The translations under genes and the position numbers were made by a program. Of a stretch of 64,000 nucleotides of DNA, positions 26,137-35,040 are shown piece after piece; positions within the stretch are counted from its first letter, which is position 1; the number at the start of each line of letters is the position of its first letter. The notes under the pieces are model-generated. The model saw only the letters and a program-made list of their open reading frames with translations, searched no databases and had not been told where the DNA came from. Origin of the DNA: Pseudomonas sp. LP_7_YM (GTDB lineage: Bacteria > Pseudomonadota > Gammaproteobacteria > Pseudomonadales > Pseudomonadaceae); assembly GCF_004364435.1 (NCBI RefSeq), contig NZ_SOCT01000001.1, forward strand, positions 62,001 through 126,000. Direction: 5' to 3'.

Positions 26137-27096
26137 ATGCTAAGTAGAACTGCCTCGGATTTATATTGGATGTCGCGGTACCTGGAGCGGGCGGAAAACC
26201 TCGCGCGGATGCTGGACGTCAGTTACTCGCTGTCACTGATGCCGCAGGACGGACGCGGGGATGGCCTCAATGAAATCGCCATGCCCCTGCTGATTACCGG
26301 AACCCTGGACGATTATGTGGAACGCCATGGTGAGCTGCACGCTGAGCGTTTGCTGCATTTCTTCGCTCTGGACGATGCCAATCCGACCAGCATTTTCAGC
26401 TGTCTGGCCGCTGCCCGGGCCAGTGCCCATGCGGTGCGTGGGCGCATCACGGCGGACATGTGGGAGAACATCAACGCCACGTATCTGGAAATTCGCGGCA
26501 TCGCCGAACAGGGCCTCGGCCGCTACGGCATGAGCCGCTTCTGCGAGTGGGTCAAGGAGCGCTCACACCTGTTCCGTGGCGCGACCTACGGCACCATCAT
26601 GCGCAACGATGCTTTCCGTTTCATTCGTCTGGGGACCTTCATCGAACGTGCCGACAATACCCTGCGGATGCTCGATGCGCGTTACGAAATGCTGGAATTA
26701 CGCGGGCCTTCAGCCAACGCGGCAGCGGACAGTTCGGCAGCCGGTTACTACCAATGGAGCGCCTTGCTGCGCGCGCTGTCGTCGTTCGAGGCGTACACCG
26801 AGGTCTATCGCGATGCGCCGGGCGCGCGTCAGGTCGCTGAGCTGCTGCTGTTGCGCGCCGATATTCCGCGCTCGCTACGGGCCTGTCTTGAAGAGCTGGA
26901 CATGATTCTGGCCAGTCTGCCTGGCGCTAACGGACGTCCGGCGCAGCGACTGGCCGCCGAACTCGACGCGCGCCTGCGCTACACCGGCATCGACGAAATC
27001 CTCGCCGAAGGGCTGCATGAGTGGTTGAACGAATTCATTCCGTTTCTGGCCCAGTTGGGTAACGTCATTCACACTTCTTACCTGGAGGCTGCATGA
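26137..27096 (+). CDS. Alpha-E domain protein (DUF403)
   Basis: A 319-residue all-helical protein starting MLSRTASDLYWMSRYLERAE, the hallmark N-terminus of the alpha-E family. Further family blocks are SCLAAARASAHAVRGRITAD, the conserved RLGTFIERADNTLRMLDARY and a helical C-terminus. The biochemical role is unknown; the family nearly always neighbours circularly permuted ATP-grasp and transglutaminase genes, as here. It overlaps the next gene by ATGA. Confidence 0.9.
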   Translation: MLSRTASDLYWMSRYLERAENLARMLDVSYSLSLMPQDGRGDGLNEIAMPLLITGTLDDYVERHGELHAERLLHFFALDDANPTSIFSCLAAARASAHAVRGRITADMWENINATYLEIRGIAEQGLGRYGMSRFCEWVKERSHLFRGATYGTIMRNDAFRFIRLGTFIERADNTLRMLDARYEMLELRGPSANAAADSSAAGYYQWSALLRALSSFEAYTEVYRDAPGARQVAELLLLRADIPRSLRACLEELDMILASLPGANGRPAQRLAAELDARLRYTGIDEILAEGLHEWLNEFIPFLAQLGNVIHTSYLEAA

Positions 27097-27920
27097 GACT
27101 CTCAATTAGCCACGAGACCACCTATCACTACGACGATCAGGTCCGCGCCAGCATCCAGTATTTGCGTCTGACACCCCATGACAGCGAGCGCCAGCAGGTG
27201 CTCAGCTGGCAGTTATCGCTGCCACGCCCGGTGCGCGCACAGGTCGATCCGTTCGGGAATATCCTGCACGTGTTGACGCTGGACGAGCCCCACGAGGCCA
27301 TCGTCATTGGTGCTCGCGGCCAGGTGGAAATCGATGAAAAGCGCGAGGCGGAACATGAGTCCCAATCGTCGCTACCGTTTCTGCGTTTTACGCGCCTGAC
27401 CGAAGCTGACGAGGCGATCCGAGCTTTCGCGGCTGGACAGACGAAGAAACGCGCCGATCGCCATGCATTGATCGACCTGATGCAGGCATTGAATCAGCGC
27501 ATCGTTTACACGCCGGGTTCGACCGCTGTCGATACCAGCGCTGCTCAGGCTTTCGCCAATGGGGCAGGGGTCTGCCAGGACCACACCCATGCATTTCTGG
27601 CCTGCGCCCGCAGTATCGGCGTGCCGGCGCGGTACGTGTCGGGTTACCTGTACAGCGACAGCAGCGAGCATCTGGCCAGTCATGCCTGGGCCGAGGCGTG
27701 GATCGACGACGCCTGGTACAGCTTCGACGTGACCAATCAACTGTCGATCCCCGAACGTCATTTGAAACTGGCGGTGGGGCTTGATTATCTCGATGCCTGC
27801 CCGGTGCGTGGCATGCGACGTGGAGGAGGCTGCGAGCACATGCATGCCAAGGTCGTAGTGATGCCATCGGCGCCCGTGGCGAGGCCCGTGACTCAAGTGC
27901 AAGTGCAGCGCCAGTCGTAG
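27093..27920 (+). CDS. Transglutaminase-like cysteine protease family protein
   Basis: A 275-residue protein with an N-terminal beta domain (MRLSISHETTYHYDDQVRAS) and a transglutaminase core. The catalytic triad is complete: Cys161 in GAGVCQDHTHAFLACARS, His197 in ASHAWAEAWI and Asp212 in YSFDVTNQL. There is no signal peptide, so it is cytoplasmic. Prokaryotic members usually act as peptidases rather than cross-linkers. The start overlaps the alpha-E stop, implying coupled translation; the three proteins probably act on one product. Confidence 0.9.
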   Translation: MRLSISHETTYHYDDQVRASIQYLRLTPHDSERQQVLSWQLSLPRPVRAQVDPFGNILHVLTLDEPHEAIVIGARGQVEIDEKREAEHESQSSLPFLRFTRLTEADEAIRAFAAGQTKKRADRHALIDLMQALNQRIVYTPGSTAVDTSAAQAFANGAGVCQDHTHAFLACARSIGVPARYVSGYLYSDSSEHLASHAWAEAWIDDAWYSFDVTNQLSIPERHLKLAVGLDYLDACPVRGMRRGGGCEHMHAKVVVMPSAPVARPVTQVQVQRQS

Positions 27921-28085
27921 ATTCTGCCTTTGATGGTGATCCCCTGCGGCAGAGGGCGGTGGGATCAACAGGCGGTCAGGCAAACCGCCCGCGAATGGCT
28001 CGCCGCTTTCGGCAGCAGCGCAGGGTCCTGCACATCCTTTACTGCTCTGTGCAGGTCGACATGCCCGTCGCATTGCCCTCAGCCA

Positions 28086-28457
28086 TCACTCCGCGGGATC
28101 ATCGCTAATCTCGTACAGTGCATTGTGCAACTCGTCGTAGGTGCCGCCGTTAATGATGCTGTTGTAGCCCGCCTTGATCAGCTTGTCCTGCGCACTACCG
28201 GCGCGGCTATCACTTGAGCTGAACACCACCATCACCAGATTCCGGTCGGTCATCACCTGCTTAAGTTGCGGCACCAGGCGCCTGTCATCGACGCGCACGG
28301 CATTGAGTACCGTACCGGCTTCATATTCACTTTGGCTGCGAACGTCTATTGCAAGCTTGCCATCCCTGATGGCAGCCACGGCCTCAGCCTGTTCTACCGG
28401 TCCTGCCTGCGCAACGACACCCCAACCCAGCGTGAGGACTGCCAACCACCGATGCAT
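28086..28457 (-). CDS. Periplasmic rhodanese-like protein lacking the active-site Cys
   Basis: A 123-residue exported single-domain rhodanese. Residues 1-18 are a signal peptide (LAVLTLGWGVVAQAG). The fold is recognisable by KLAIDVRSQSEYEAGTVLNA and the C-terminal AGYNSIINGGTYDELHN. The active loop, normally C-R-x-G-x-R, reads VVFSSSDSRAGSA, placing Ser80 where Cys should be; the protein has no Cys at all. Sulfur transfer is therefore unlikely, and a binding role or decay is possible. It converges with the transglutaminase gene. Confidence 0.85.
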   Translation of the reverse strand: MHRWLAVLTLGWGVVAQAGPVEQAEAVAAIRDGKLAIDVRSQSEYEAGTVLNAVRVDDRRLVPQLKQVMTDRNLVMVVFSSSDSRAGSAQDKLIKAGYNSIINGGTYDELHNALYEISDDPAE

Positions 28458-28531
28458 GCGCTCAACTCCTTACTTCCTGATGGAGAAGAGGTTGGCACAA
28501 ATATGCCGCGAGGCAAGCGCGCAAGACTGAA

Positions 28532-28627
28532 TCAACCAAACAGACGGGACAGGTTCGGTAATATCAGCAGGAGGGTGGTAGCGAAGACGATCAAACCGGC
28601 TTGGCGTACTTTCGACTGTTTGAACAT
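28532..28627 (-). CDS. Small single-pass membrane peptide (31 aa)
   Basis: A short minus-strand frame: MFKQSKVRQAGLIVFATTLL followed by LILPNLSRLFG, then TGA. Residues ~11-25 form one hydrophobic helix between a basic N-terminus and a short C-terminal tail, which suits an inner-membrane small protein. An AAAAGG ribosome site lies 9 bp upstream of the ATG. It is encoded 74 bp upstream of the rhodanese gene on the same strand. Length is below usual gene-calling limits. No function is known to me. Confidence 0.62.
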   Translation of the reverse strand: MFKQSKVRQAGLIVFATTLLLILPNLSRLFG

Positions 28628-29163
28628 AGCGTATGGCCTTTTCTTGTTATTCCTGAGCAACAAAAACTGACTGCTTCCTGAAAAAGGAAGCGGCGGCTGG
28701 CAGGGGTCAAAACCCGAGAGCAGGAGTCGCGATAAGACTTAACCTTAGAGGCCAGTTGAGCGGTGTCTTAGATCGGTTTGATATGAGCAAGCCGGTTTTG
28801 TTAGGAACAACAGTCATAAGCCAATGCGATGGCGCCAGATAATCGCCTGCTAGACACGTTCAGCCCCAATCTTTGCGCATTCAACAGCCCCTGACCGTTC
28901 GTCCGAGTGAGCAAGTGCCTACCCAAGGCTACGTCTTTATAAACATCTAGGGCTGTCGATAGCGGAGCAATGCATCCGCTGTCATGCAGAGGGGTCCAAT
29001 GGCGAACGGGCGGAATCGTAGGGGCTGGCGCGGACGACTTTATAGCGATAGGAGGCAGTTCAGACATCCCGACACTGCCGGGCAAACGCGCCCCTTGCCT
29101 TGCCAAGGGCTTCAAGGCAGGCTTGGGCGTGTGCATTTTCGCCTTTTCGCTTCAGGTATTTTT
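28628..29163. other. Intergenic region, no further gene seen
   Basis: Holds a small dyad CTTCCTGAAAAAGGAAG at 28674-28690 and otherwise nothing I can assign. Longer frames on both strands here lack ribosome sites and have atypical composition. Promoters for the small membrane peptide (minus) and the amidotransferase (+) must lie within. Confidence 0.4.
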
Positions 29164-29886
29164 ATGTCGTTACGCATCTGCATTCTGGAAACCGACGTGC
29201 TTCGCCCGGAACTGGTTGATCAATACACAGGTTATGGCCGGATGTTCGAATCGCTGTTCTCCCGCCAGCCGATTCCGGCCGAATTCGTGGTCCACAACGT
29301 GATGCAGGGCGACTACCCGCCCGACGACGAGCGTTTCGATGCTTACCTGATCACAGGCTCCAAGGCCGACTCTTTTGGCACCGACCCTTGGATTGCAACC
29401 CTGAAGACCTACCTGCTGGCACGCTATGAGCGAGGCGACAAACTGCTGGGCGTCTGCTTTGGTCACCAGTTACTGGCGCTGTTGCTTGGCGGTAAAACCG
29501 AGCGAGCTGCACAGGGATGGGGTGTGGGCGTTCACCACTACAACCTCGCTCCCGCAAAACCGTGGATGACCCCGGCGGTGGACACACTGAAGCTACTGAT
29601 CAGTCACCAGGATCAGGTTACCGCCTTGCCTGAGGGTGCCACGGTGATTGCGTCCAGCGAGTTCTGTCAGTTTGCCGCCTATCACATCAACGATCAGGTG
29701 CTGTGCTTCCAGGGCCACCCCGAGTTTATCCATGATTACTCGCGTACCTTGCTCGATATTCGTCAGGACTCGTTGGGAGAGCAGGTCTACAGCAAAGGCA
29801 TTGCCAGCCTGGAAGAGGATCACCACGGCACCGCAGTGGCCGAGTGGATGATGCGCTTTGTCGCCAACAGGCCGCAGGTGGCCTGA
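29164..29886 (+). CDS. Class I glutamine amidotransferase (GMP synthase-like)
   Basis: A 240-residue stand-alone glutaminase-fold protein, MSLRICILETDVLRPELVDQ onward. The catalytic Cys98 lies in the elbow KLLGVCFGHQLLALLLGG, and the His-Glu pair in CFQGHPEFIHDYSR. Such proteins include gamma-glutamyl peptidases and GMP-synthase-like amidotransferases; with no synthase partner beside it, a gamma-glutamyl hydrolase role is likelier but unproven. The start is chosen by family alignment, the ribosome site being weak. Confidence 0.88.
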   Translation: MSLRICILETDVLRPELVDQYTGYGRMFESLFSRQPIPAEFVVHNVMQGDYPPDDERFDAYLITGSKADSFGTDPWIATLKTYLLARYERGDKLLGVCFGHQLLALLLGGKTERAAQGWGVGVHHYNLAPAKPWMTPAVDTLKLLISHQDQVTALPEGATVIASSEFCQFAAYHINDQVLCFQGHPEFIHDYSRTLLDIRQDSLGEQVYSKGIASLEEDHHGTAVAEWMMRFVANRPQVA

Positions 29887-29936
29887 GGCAACCCCTTAGG
29901 GGCGCGATGGCCCGCGTGCCTGCAGGTCAGGTCTGC

Positions 29937-30908
29937 TCAGAGCCATCCCGAGCGCTTAAAGCTGGCGAACAGAATCCCGCATCCACTCAGAATCACCCCC
30001 AGCACGGCATAGTAGCCGTAGTGCCAGCTCAGCTCCGGCATGTTCTGGAAGTTCATCCCGTAGATCCCGGCAATGGCTGTAGGGAACGCCAGAATCGCGG
30101 CCCACGCAGCGAATTTGCGTTGGGTCAGGCTCTGGCGCGAAGACTCCAGCAGCAGGCTGATCTCGATCGTCTGGCTGGCGATGTCGCGCAGGTTCGCCAG
30201 GTCTTCCATCTGTCGCTTCACGTGGATTTCCACATCACGGAAGTAAGGGCGCATGTTTTTGTCGATGAAGGGAAAGCTGAGCTTCTGCAACTCTTCACCG
30301 ATTTCCACCATCGGCGCTACGTAACGGCGCAGGCGCAGCAAATCGCGGCGCAGGCTATGAATGCGGTGGATGTCGGCTTCATTGAGGTCCTTCCTTAGAA
30401 CGTTGTGTTCCAGCTCTTCAAGCTCGCCGTGAATGGCCTCGGTAACAGGCTGGTAGTTTTCGGTGACGAAATCCAGCAAGGCGTAGAGCACGAAATCTTC
30501 ACCGTGCTCCAGCAGCAAGGGACGCGCTTCGCAGCGCTGACGGACAAGCCCATAGGACTTTGAATGCCCGTTGCGCGACGTGATGACGTAGCCGTTGCCG
30601 GCGAAGATATGCGTTTCGATGAACACCAGCTTGCCGTTCTCTCGGACCGGTGCGTAGGTCACGATGAACAGGGCGTCGCCGAATGTTTCGAGCTTGGGAC
30701 GGCTGTGAGTTTCCTGGGCATCTTCAATTGCCAGCTCATGCAATCCGAACTGCTTCTGCAGCGAGGCCAGTTCCTCAGCGCTGGGCTGTTCCAGGCCTAT
30801 CCAGACGAAGTGTCCTGGCTTTGCGGCCCAGGCAGCGCCTTCGTCAAGCGTGATATCGGCAACTTTCTTCCCGGCACTGTAAACGGCAGCGGCGACAACT
30901 CGACCCAT
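29937..30908 (-). CDS. corA: CorA-family magnesium/cobalt transporter
   Basis: A 323-residue pentameric channel-type transporter of Mg2+ (and Co2+/Ni2+). The N-terminal cytoplasmic funnel covers about residues 1-250, including IEDAQETHSRPKLETFGDAL and a long stalk helix. Two C-terminal helices follow, the first ending in the signature YGMNFQNMP that lines the pore entrance. The C-terminus KRSGWL is basic, as usual. It is oriented like the downstream acyltransferase but separated from it, so is probably its own unit. Confidence 0.93.
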   Translation of the reverse strand: MGRVVAAAVYSAGKKVADITLDEGAAWAAKPGHFVWIGLEQPSAEELASLQKQFGLHELAIEDAQETHSRPKLETFGDALFIVTYAPVRENGKLVFIETHIFAGNGYVITSRNGHSKSYGLVRQRCEARPLLLEHGEDFVLYALLDFVTENYQPVTEAIHGELEELEHNVLRKDLNEADIHRIHSLRRDLLRLRRYVAPMVEIGEELQKLSFPFIDKNMRPYFRDVEIHVKRQMEDLANLRDIASQTIEISLLLESSRQSLTQRKFAAWAAILAFPTAIAGIYGMNFQNMPELSWHYGYYAVLGVILSGCGILFASFKRSGWL

Positions 30909-30981
30909 GATGGTGTGCTTCTTCTGTCAGGAGGGACTGACGCGCAGCGTGGCGCGGTGTTCTCTTCAGAGTGGGTGCAAC

Positions 30982-31758
30982 TCAACGAGTTCGAGGGTTT
31001 TGTGCGAGTTGTTCAGGTGTGGTTTGACCTGACGCTGTCGCAGCGTGCAATTGGCTGTCCATCTGCTCGATGCAGCCTTGCATCTGTTCATGGCAGAGGG
31101 CAATGAGCTCGGGAATGTCGCTGCTGGTCATGCCGGTGGTGGAGATGGCCGGCAGTGAGCGGATCATGAGTTGGCCACTGTTCCAGATACTCAGCTGCAT
31201 GTCGCGGACATAGGTGCTCACGCACACTGGCACGATTGGCACGCCAGCCTCGATGGCCATCTGGAAAGCCCCGCGTTTGAACGGTAGCAAGCCTTCGCCC
31301 AGATTGCGCGTGCCTTCGGGAAAGACCCAGATCGAGGTGTCCTTGCGTTGCAGCGTCTCTGTGGTTTGTCGAATCGCGCGGCGAGCCCGTAGTGGATTGC
31401 CACGGTCGATCAATATGTTCCCCGCCAGCCAGAACAGCTGACCGAAAAAGGGTACCCATTTCAGGCTCTTCTTGCCGATGCAGACCGTACGCGGTGGCAC
31501 GATGTTGCCCAAGATGAACAAGTCGTAGTTTGACTGATGGTTGGCAATGATCACGCAGGGGCGCGTGCTGTTGAAGTGCTCGCCCATCTCGGCCTCCACG
31601 CGCAACCGCAGGATCCACATGGCGGGCAATGCATAAAGTCGCGCGCACAAACGGCTGTTGTCCGGGTTGAACGGTCGACAGATGCCGAGCAAAAGTCCCA
31701 GCACTCCGGCAACCACGAAATGAAGCCCCATCAGCAACATACGAATGACAAACAGCAT
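30982..31758 (-). CDS. 1-acyl-sn-glycerol-3-phosphate acyltransferase
   Basis: A 258-residue membrane-associated enzyme making phosphatidate from lysophosphatidate. The start MLFVIRMLLMGLHFVVAGVL places a hydrophobic anchor at the N-terminus. Motif I is NHQSNYD (His74, Asp79), motif II is GNILIDRGN and motif III is WVFPEGTRN at 146-152, followed by motif IV-like VPIVPVCVST. All catalytic residues are present. This could be plsC or a paralogue (olsA-like), and the sequence cannot tell which. Confidence 0.9.
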   Translation of the reverse strand: MLFVIRMLLMGLHFVVAGVLGLLLGICRPFNPDNSRLCARLYALPAMWILRLRVEAEMGEHFNSTRPCVIIANHQSNYDLFILGNIVPPRTVCIGKKSLKWVPFFGQLFWLAGNILIDRGNPLRARRAIRQTTETLQRKDTSIWVFPEGTRNLGEGLLPFKRGAFQMAIEAGVPIVPVCVSTYVRDMQLSIWNSGQLMIRSLPAISTTGMTSSDIPELIALCHEQMQGCIEQMDSQLHAATASGQTTPEQLAQNPRTR

Positions 31759-31892
31759 GCAGACCACTCTGGTAACGAAAGGTCGCGCAGTGTACGGATG
31801 TGCACTCAAATCGGCAAATACGACACAGACAGACGGCATTAGCGAGTTTAAGCGAATATTTCAGAGTAGAGGGCTGACCCAAAGAGTGGTTC

Positions 31893-31980
31893 TGTAGGAG
31901 CGAGCTTGCTGGCAAAGACCTGACGGCAGTGAACTCAATACCGATTGAACGATTGCATTCGCGAGCAAGCTGACTCCCAC
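31893..31980. repeat. Inverted pair of REP-like elements
   Basis: TAGGAGCGAGCTTGCT (31896-31911) and its near inverse TTCGCGAGCAAGCTGACTCC (31959-31978) flank about 47 bp. This is the core of the common Pseudomonas REP family, placed between two genes on the minus strand. Confidence 0.7.
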
Positions 31981-32024
31981 CGCTTTACGCTGAGCTGTCA
32001 GAACACAGACAGCCTGGAAGACAA

Positions 32025-32714
32025 TTAAAATTGATGCTGCCGATCCAGTTCGATGGCCTTGTCCAGCGTTTCCAGAAATGCTTTGCGCACTTTGAGCTTG
32101 GTCTGCGCGTGCGCCTTCATGTTGATCTTCTTCAATTGCAGGGCCACGGTGCGGGCTGCGTCGGCAAGTTCGTCCGGGGGCACGATCTTGTCGAGGAAGC
32201 CGGCTTGCAGTGCACTCTTGGGATCGTACATCTGGCCATTGATCACCGAGCGGCCAAACGCGCTCTTGCTCAGGCGATCACGGGCCAGTTCGATGCCGGC
32301 ATTGTGCATGGTCATGCCGATCTGTACTTCATTCAGACCAATGCTGAATGGGCCATCCACACCGATGCGGTAGTCCGCCGACAGCAGCAGGAATGCACCT
32401 TTGGCCACGGCGTGACCGCCGCACGCAACGACGATGGGGAAGGGGTGCGCCAGCATGCGCCGCGCCAGCGTGGAGCCTGCCGCGACCAGGTCCATCGCAG
32501 CCTGGGGACCGGAGGTCATGATTTTCAGGTCGTAGCCGCCAGAAAGAATGCCCGGTTGACCGGTGATGATCACCACCGCTCGGTCTTTTTCGGCCTGATC
32601 CAGCGCGGCATTAAAGGCTGCGACCACATCGTTGCTGATGGCGTTGACCTTGCCATTGCTCAGCGTCAGCGTGGCGACGCCATCGTCCAGCTGATACGCG
32701 ACCAAATCACTCAT
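32025..32714 (-). CDS. Enoyl-CoA hydratase/isomerase (crotonase) family protein
   Basis: A 229-residue crotonase-fold protein starting MSDLVAYQLDDGVATLTLSN. The oxyanion-hole segments are ITGQPGILSGGYDLKIM and PIVVACGGHAVAKGAFLLLS, but the Glu pair used by true hydratases is not clearly present (SADYRIGVDGPFSIGLNEVQ has a candidate Glu). Isomerase, thioesterase-like or hydrolase activity is therefore open. It stands as a single gene. Confidence 0.85.
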   Translation of the reverse strand: MSDLVAYQLDDGVATLTLSNGKVNAISNDVVAAFNAALDQAEKDRAVVIITGQPGILSGGYDLKIMTSGPQAAMDLVAAGSTLARRMLAHPFPIVVACGGHAVAKGAFLLLSADYRIGVDGPFSIGLNEVQIGMTMHNAGIELARDRLSKSAFGRSVINGQMYDPKSALQAGFLDKIVPPDELADAARTVALQLKKINMKAHAQTKLKVRKAFLETLDKAIELDRQHQF

Positions 32715-32860
32715 GGGACAAGTCCTTATTGTTTTGAGAGGGCGCAGACGTTACCCACCCCAAGGGGCCAGGTAAAGCACAAAGGGTGACCGATGGGTCA
32801 AGGTTTCGGGCCACGTGCAGGGCAGTAAAGGGCGCGGCCCGAAAGGAGGCGGGGCGGGTG

Positions 32861-33154
32861 TTATTCCATGACCGCGTTGAGTTCGCAGTATTCTTCCCAA
32901 TCCATGTCCAGCGCCTCGGCGGCTTCCTTGTGGACGGCCATGCGCAAGGACTTGATTTCCTCTTCGGATCTGCCGCTGAACCTTAAGGCCAGCTCCCAGG
33001 TTTCAATACTCAGCGCGTCGGCTTCATCTTCGAATGCCCAGCGGGTCTGGTCCTGCTGATCTTTAGGGCTGAGGTCCTGAATCTCTTCCTGCAACGTCGG
33101 GTTGGTCACGATGTACTTCGGCAGGGCAGCTTCGATCCATTCTTCTTTATTCAT
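32861..33154 (-). CDS. Small acidic hypothetical protein (97 aa), possibly DUF6388
   Basis: MNKEEWIEAALPKYIVTNPT followed by an acidic helical body (RWAFEDEADALSIETWELAL) and KEAAEALDMDWEEYCELNA. It is cytoplasmic and Glu-rich. The pattern recalls DUF6388, a small pseudomonad family of unknown function, but I am unsure. Start ATG 33154 is preferred to one 33 bp upstream because the added residues look untranslated. Confidence 0.65.
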   Translation of the reverse strand: MNKEEWIEAALPKYIVTNPTLQEEIQDLSPKDQQDQTRWAFEDEADALSIETWELALRFSGRSEEEIKSLRMAVHKEAAEALDMDWEEYCELNAVME

Positions 33155-33293
33155 GTGAGGTAGATCTCCTGTGGCTCGAGCTGACATGTGTATGAGGGAA
33201 CGTTACGTGAGGCTCGATTGTGCGGGATGTATGCCGCTCATGCCAGACGCAGAGGGTCCGTCCGTCGCGCTGAACGGATCGCTTGCGCAAATG

Positions 33294-33320
33294 AAAAGGG
33301 CCCACCTGCGGCGAGCCCTT
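33294..33320 (-). terminator. Probable terminator after the cytosine permease gene
   Basis: On the minus strand AAGGGC ... GCCCTTTT forms a short stem with a 13-base loop and a four-T tail, 20 bp after the permease stop. The stem is short, so confidence is moderate. Confidence 0.5.
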
Positions 33321-33339
33321 CCTTATAACGCAAGCTTGA

Positions 33340-34842
33340 TCAACCAATGACCATCGGTTTCTTGAGGTTGCGATGAGCGCTTTGGCCCAACAAGGGGTGC
33401 GGGCCGTGATCACCATAAACCCCGACTGGCTCAGGGAATGTGCGCAGCAGCGTGATGTACAGCAGCGCTGCCAGCCCCAGAGTGATTGGCAGGCTGATGT
33501 CGATCCCGCCCGCCAGATTTCCCAGCGGCCCGACGAACTGGCCAGGCAGATTGACGAAGCACAGGCCCACGGCCGCGCTCGGAATCCAGGCGCCCAGACC
33601 GCGCCAGTTCCAGCCGTGCTCGAACCAGTAATGGCCGCCACTTTGGCCACGGGTGAACACCTGCAAGTCCGCTGGGTGGTAAAAACCACGGCGGATGATC
33701 AGGCCCAGCACCATGATCACGATCCATGGCGAGGTGCAGGTGACGATCAGAACTGCGAAAGTCGACACGCTCTGCACCAGATTGAAGGCGAAACGGCCGA
33801 TGAAGATGAAGGCAATCGCTGCCAGGCCGATCAGGATGGTCGCCTGCGCACGGTTGAGAAAGCGCGGGAACATGCTCGACATATCCAGGCCGGTACCGTA
33901 CAGCGACGTGGTGCCGGTGGACATGCCCCCGATGATCGCGATCAGGCAGACCGGCAGGAAGAACCAGCCCGGCGACACTGCCAGCAAACCTCCTACATAG
34001 TTGTTGTCAGTGATGTACTGCGGTGCCTGGGTCGCGACGATCGTGGCGGTACACAAGCCGAAGAGGAAGGGAATCAGCGTGCAGACCTGCGCGAGAAACA
34101 CCGAGGCCATGATGCGTTTTTTCGAGGTCTGGCGCGGGATGTAGCGTGACCAGTCACCCAAAAACGCACCGAACGAAACCGGGTTGCTCATCGCCAGTAA
34201 CGCAGCGCCGATGAACGCTGCCCAAAAACCTTCACTGCCCTGATTGAGCGTCCCGGCAAAACCGGCATCGAAACTGCCGCTGAACGCGAAGATGCCCAAC
34301 AGGAACAGCAGGCTGGAGGCAAACACCGCTATCTTGTTGACCCACAGCATGAAACGAAAGCCGTAGATGCACACGGCAAGGACCAGTACCGCAAACACGC
34401 CGTAGGCCAGCGCCAGGGTCAGGTCGTTTTCCGGCAGGCCGACCATGCGTTTGGCCCCACCGATCAGGGCGTCACCCGAACTCCATACCGACAGCGAAAA
34501 GAATGCCACGGCGGTCAACAGGGAAAGGAACGAGCCGACGATCCGACCATGAACGCCGAAATGCGCGCCGGAAGAGACTGCATTGTTGGTGCCGTTGAGT
34601 GCGCCGAACAGCCCCATCGGCGCGAGAATGATCGAGCCCAGCAGGATACCCAGCAGGATCGACCAGACGCCCGCCTGGAACGACAGCCCGAACAGCACCG
34701 GAAAGCTGCCGAGCACCGCGGTGGCAAACGTGTTGGCGCCGCCGAATGTCAGGCGAAACAGGTCAAGGGGTGAGGCATCGCGTTGATCGTCTGGAATCTG
34801 TTCGACACCGAAACTTTCGATACGGGTAGCGGGATGTGACAT
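33340..34842 (-). CDS. NCS1-family cytosine/purine permease
   Basis: A 500-residue transporter with about 12 helices, beginning MSHPATRIESFGVEQIPDDQ. NCS1 features: LFRLTFGGANTFATAVLGSF at helix 1, GALNGTNNAVSSGAHFGVHG, and SNPVSFGAFLGDWSRYIPRQ carrying the family D-W-S-R-Y motif. It resembles CodB and hydantoin/allantoin permeases; the substrate is a nucleobase or related compound. No deaminase or hydrolase gene accompanies it, but a SnoaL-like gene lies just upstream on the same strand. Confidence 0.88.
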   Translation of the reverse strand: MSHPATRIESFGVEQIPDDQRDASPLDLFRLTFGGANTFATAVLGSFPVLFGLSFQAGVWSILLGILLGSIILAPMGLFGALNGTNNAVSSGAHFGVHGRIVGSFLSLLTAVAFFSLSVWSSGDALIGGAKRMVGLPENDLTLALAYGVFAVLVLAVCIYGFRFMLWVNKIAVFASSLLFLLGIFAFSGSFDAGFAGTLNQGSEGFWAAFIGAALLAMSNPVSFGAFLGDWSRYIPRQTSKKRIMASVFLAQVCTLIPFLFGLCTATIVATQAPQYITDNNYVGGLLAVSPGWFFLPVCLIAIIGGMSTGTTSLYGTGLDMSSMFPRFLNRAQATILIGLAAIAFIFIGRFAFNLVQSVSTFAVLIVTCTSPWIVIMVLGLIIRRGFYHPADLQVFTRGQSGGHYWFEHGWNWRGLGAWIPSAAVGLCFVNLPGQFVGPLGNLAGGIDISLPITLGLAALLYITLLRTFPEPVGVYGDHGPHPLLGQSAHRNLKKPMVIG

Positions 34843-35040
34843 GAGAGTTTCCTGCGCGCTGTCGTGTTGTTATGAGGCCTGCATCGGAGCGCGGGCCTGT
34901 ATTGTTCGGCCGGAGCAAGTCCGGCCGTGGCGTTGGCAGTGGTCGATAGGCCGACCGGAAGTGTTTGACGTTTCAGTTGTTGTAAGTGAAGCGGTTCGGC
35001 GGCGGGCTCTAAAGGCTCGCTCGGCCGGGAGCGCGATGTT

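Noticed and set aside
28801..29136. Minus-strand frame of 111 codons in the gap before the amidotransferase gene
   Set aside because: No ribosome site, Pro/Ser/Arg-rich composition, no family resemblance.
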